Part shown: piece by piece, positions 5,530 to 5,629 of the stretch
Layout of the letters: each line of letters opens with the position of its first letter
Numbering within the stretch: the stretch's first letter is position 1
NCBI GenBank assembly: GCA_017628595.1
Contig: JAGBYV010000194.1
Location: 1 to 5,629, forward strand
Source of the DNA: Alistipes sp.
Lineage (GTDB): Bacteria > Bacteroidota > Bacteroidia > Bacteroidales > Rikenellaceae
Direction of reading: 5' to 3'
DNA: 5,629 nt
Position numbers and translations under genes: made by a program
The notes under the pieces: model-generated
What the model was told of the DNA's origin: nothing
The model's database searches: none
The model's input: only the letters and a program-made list of their open reading frames with translations

Positions 5530-5549
5530 ATTTTCAGATGCTTGAGATA
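5530..5549. repeat. 20-base direct repeat, copy 1
   Basis: This is identical over 20 bases to 5596-5615, with start-to-start spacing of 66 bases; three of the next bases to the left also partly agree. On the minus strand both copies encode Ile-Ser-Ser-Ile followed by TGA in one shared frame. The copy lies just upstream of the terminator in the direction of transcription. Confidence 0.85.
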
Positions 5550-5629
5550 ATCTCCTCGCCAAGAACGTGTATAAAACCGTGGCTTGCACCCCGAGATTTT
5601 CAGATGCTTGAGATATTTTGAAGCCACTG
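5534..5629 (-). other. Possible 3' end of an unidentified upstream gene, with a duplicated terminal segment
   Basis: The terminator at 5486-5517 implies a transcript entering from beyond the window. In the minus frame starting at 5629 the tail reads QWLQNISSI and TGA (5602-5600), then KSRGASHGFIHVLGEEII, SSI and a second TGA (5536-5534). Both stops sit in the direct repeat. Either the gene ends at the first TGA and the rest is a 66-base partial duplication, or the first stop is a lesion in a gene that once ended at the second. A different frame stays open through the stretch but gives nothing recognisable. Too little sequence is available to identify a product, and a non-coding RNA is not excluded. 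Confidence 0.25.
5596..5615. repeat. 20-base direct repeat, copy 2
   Basis: The second copy of the repeat at 5530-5549, 66 bases away. It lies inside the loop of a 7-bp inverted repeat, GTGGCTT (5579-5585) with AAGCCAC (5621-5627). Confidence 0.85.

Noticed and set aside
5394..5627. A 77-residue minus-strand frame covering the terminator and promoter
   Set aside because: It reads through a strong terminator, the 9-base periodic tract and the xseA promoter, and its translation has no recognisable motif.

Overview
The window looks like a chromosomal piece of a Bacteroidales bacterium, possibly Alistipes or another Rikenellaceae; the genus is an inference. The evidence is a perfect Bacteroidetes-type promoter (TTTG, 19 bases, TATATTTG) before xseA, weak Shine-Dalgarno signals, moderately GC-rich core genes and the protein families present. 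All supported genes lie on the minus strand, so transcription runs from high to low coordinates.

Layout in the direction of transcription: (1) 5629-5486: the tail of an unidentified upstream gene or transcript, with a 20-base direct repeat and a rho-independent terminator. (2) 5489-5368: a 9-base periodic tract, then the xseA promoter. (3) 5367-4123: xseA, large subunit of exonuclease VII. (4) 4122-3784: a 339-base gene-free gap packed with hairpins that separates xseA from its partner gene. (5) 3783-284: a tight gene string of xseB, a cysteine-bearing SAM methyltransferase, a long RelA/SpoT (RSH) protein and a small GIY-YIG nuclease, with gaps of 11, 13 and 2 bases. (6) 280-1: a tandem array of structured 99-base elements beginning 3 bases after the nuclease stop codon and running off the window edge.

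XseA and XseB together form exonuclease VII. The RSH protein keeps its (p)ppGpp synthetase, TGS, CC and ACT regions, but its hydrolase domain has lost catalytic residues, so it is probably a synthetase-dominant enzyme. The methyltransferase substrate is unknown.

The most interesting signal is the small nuclease beside REPIN-like elements. Each complete 99-base element is two imperfect hairpins in inverted orientation. Each hairpin has a CGTC foot, a 6-bp basal stem starting with AT, a distal stem, a 2-base bulge on the 3' side and a CCTC foot. The two elements differ at 5 of 99 positions, and all five are unpaired in my folding. A third hairpin of unrelated stem sequence but the same geometry (CGTC, 6 bp, distal stem, 2-base 3' bulge, 6 bp, CTAC) sits alone in the xseA-xseB gap. 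This resembles the REP/RAYT arrangement, with a GIY-YIG enzyme where the HUH transposase would be. The link between nuclease and repeats is an inference.
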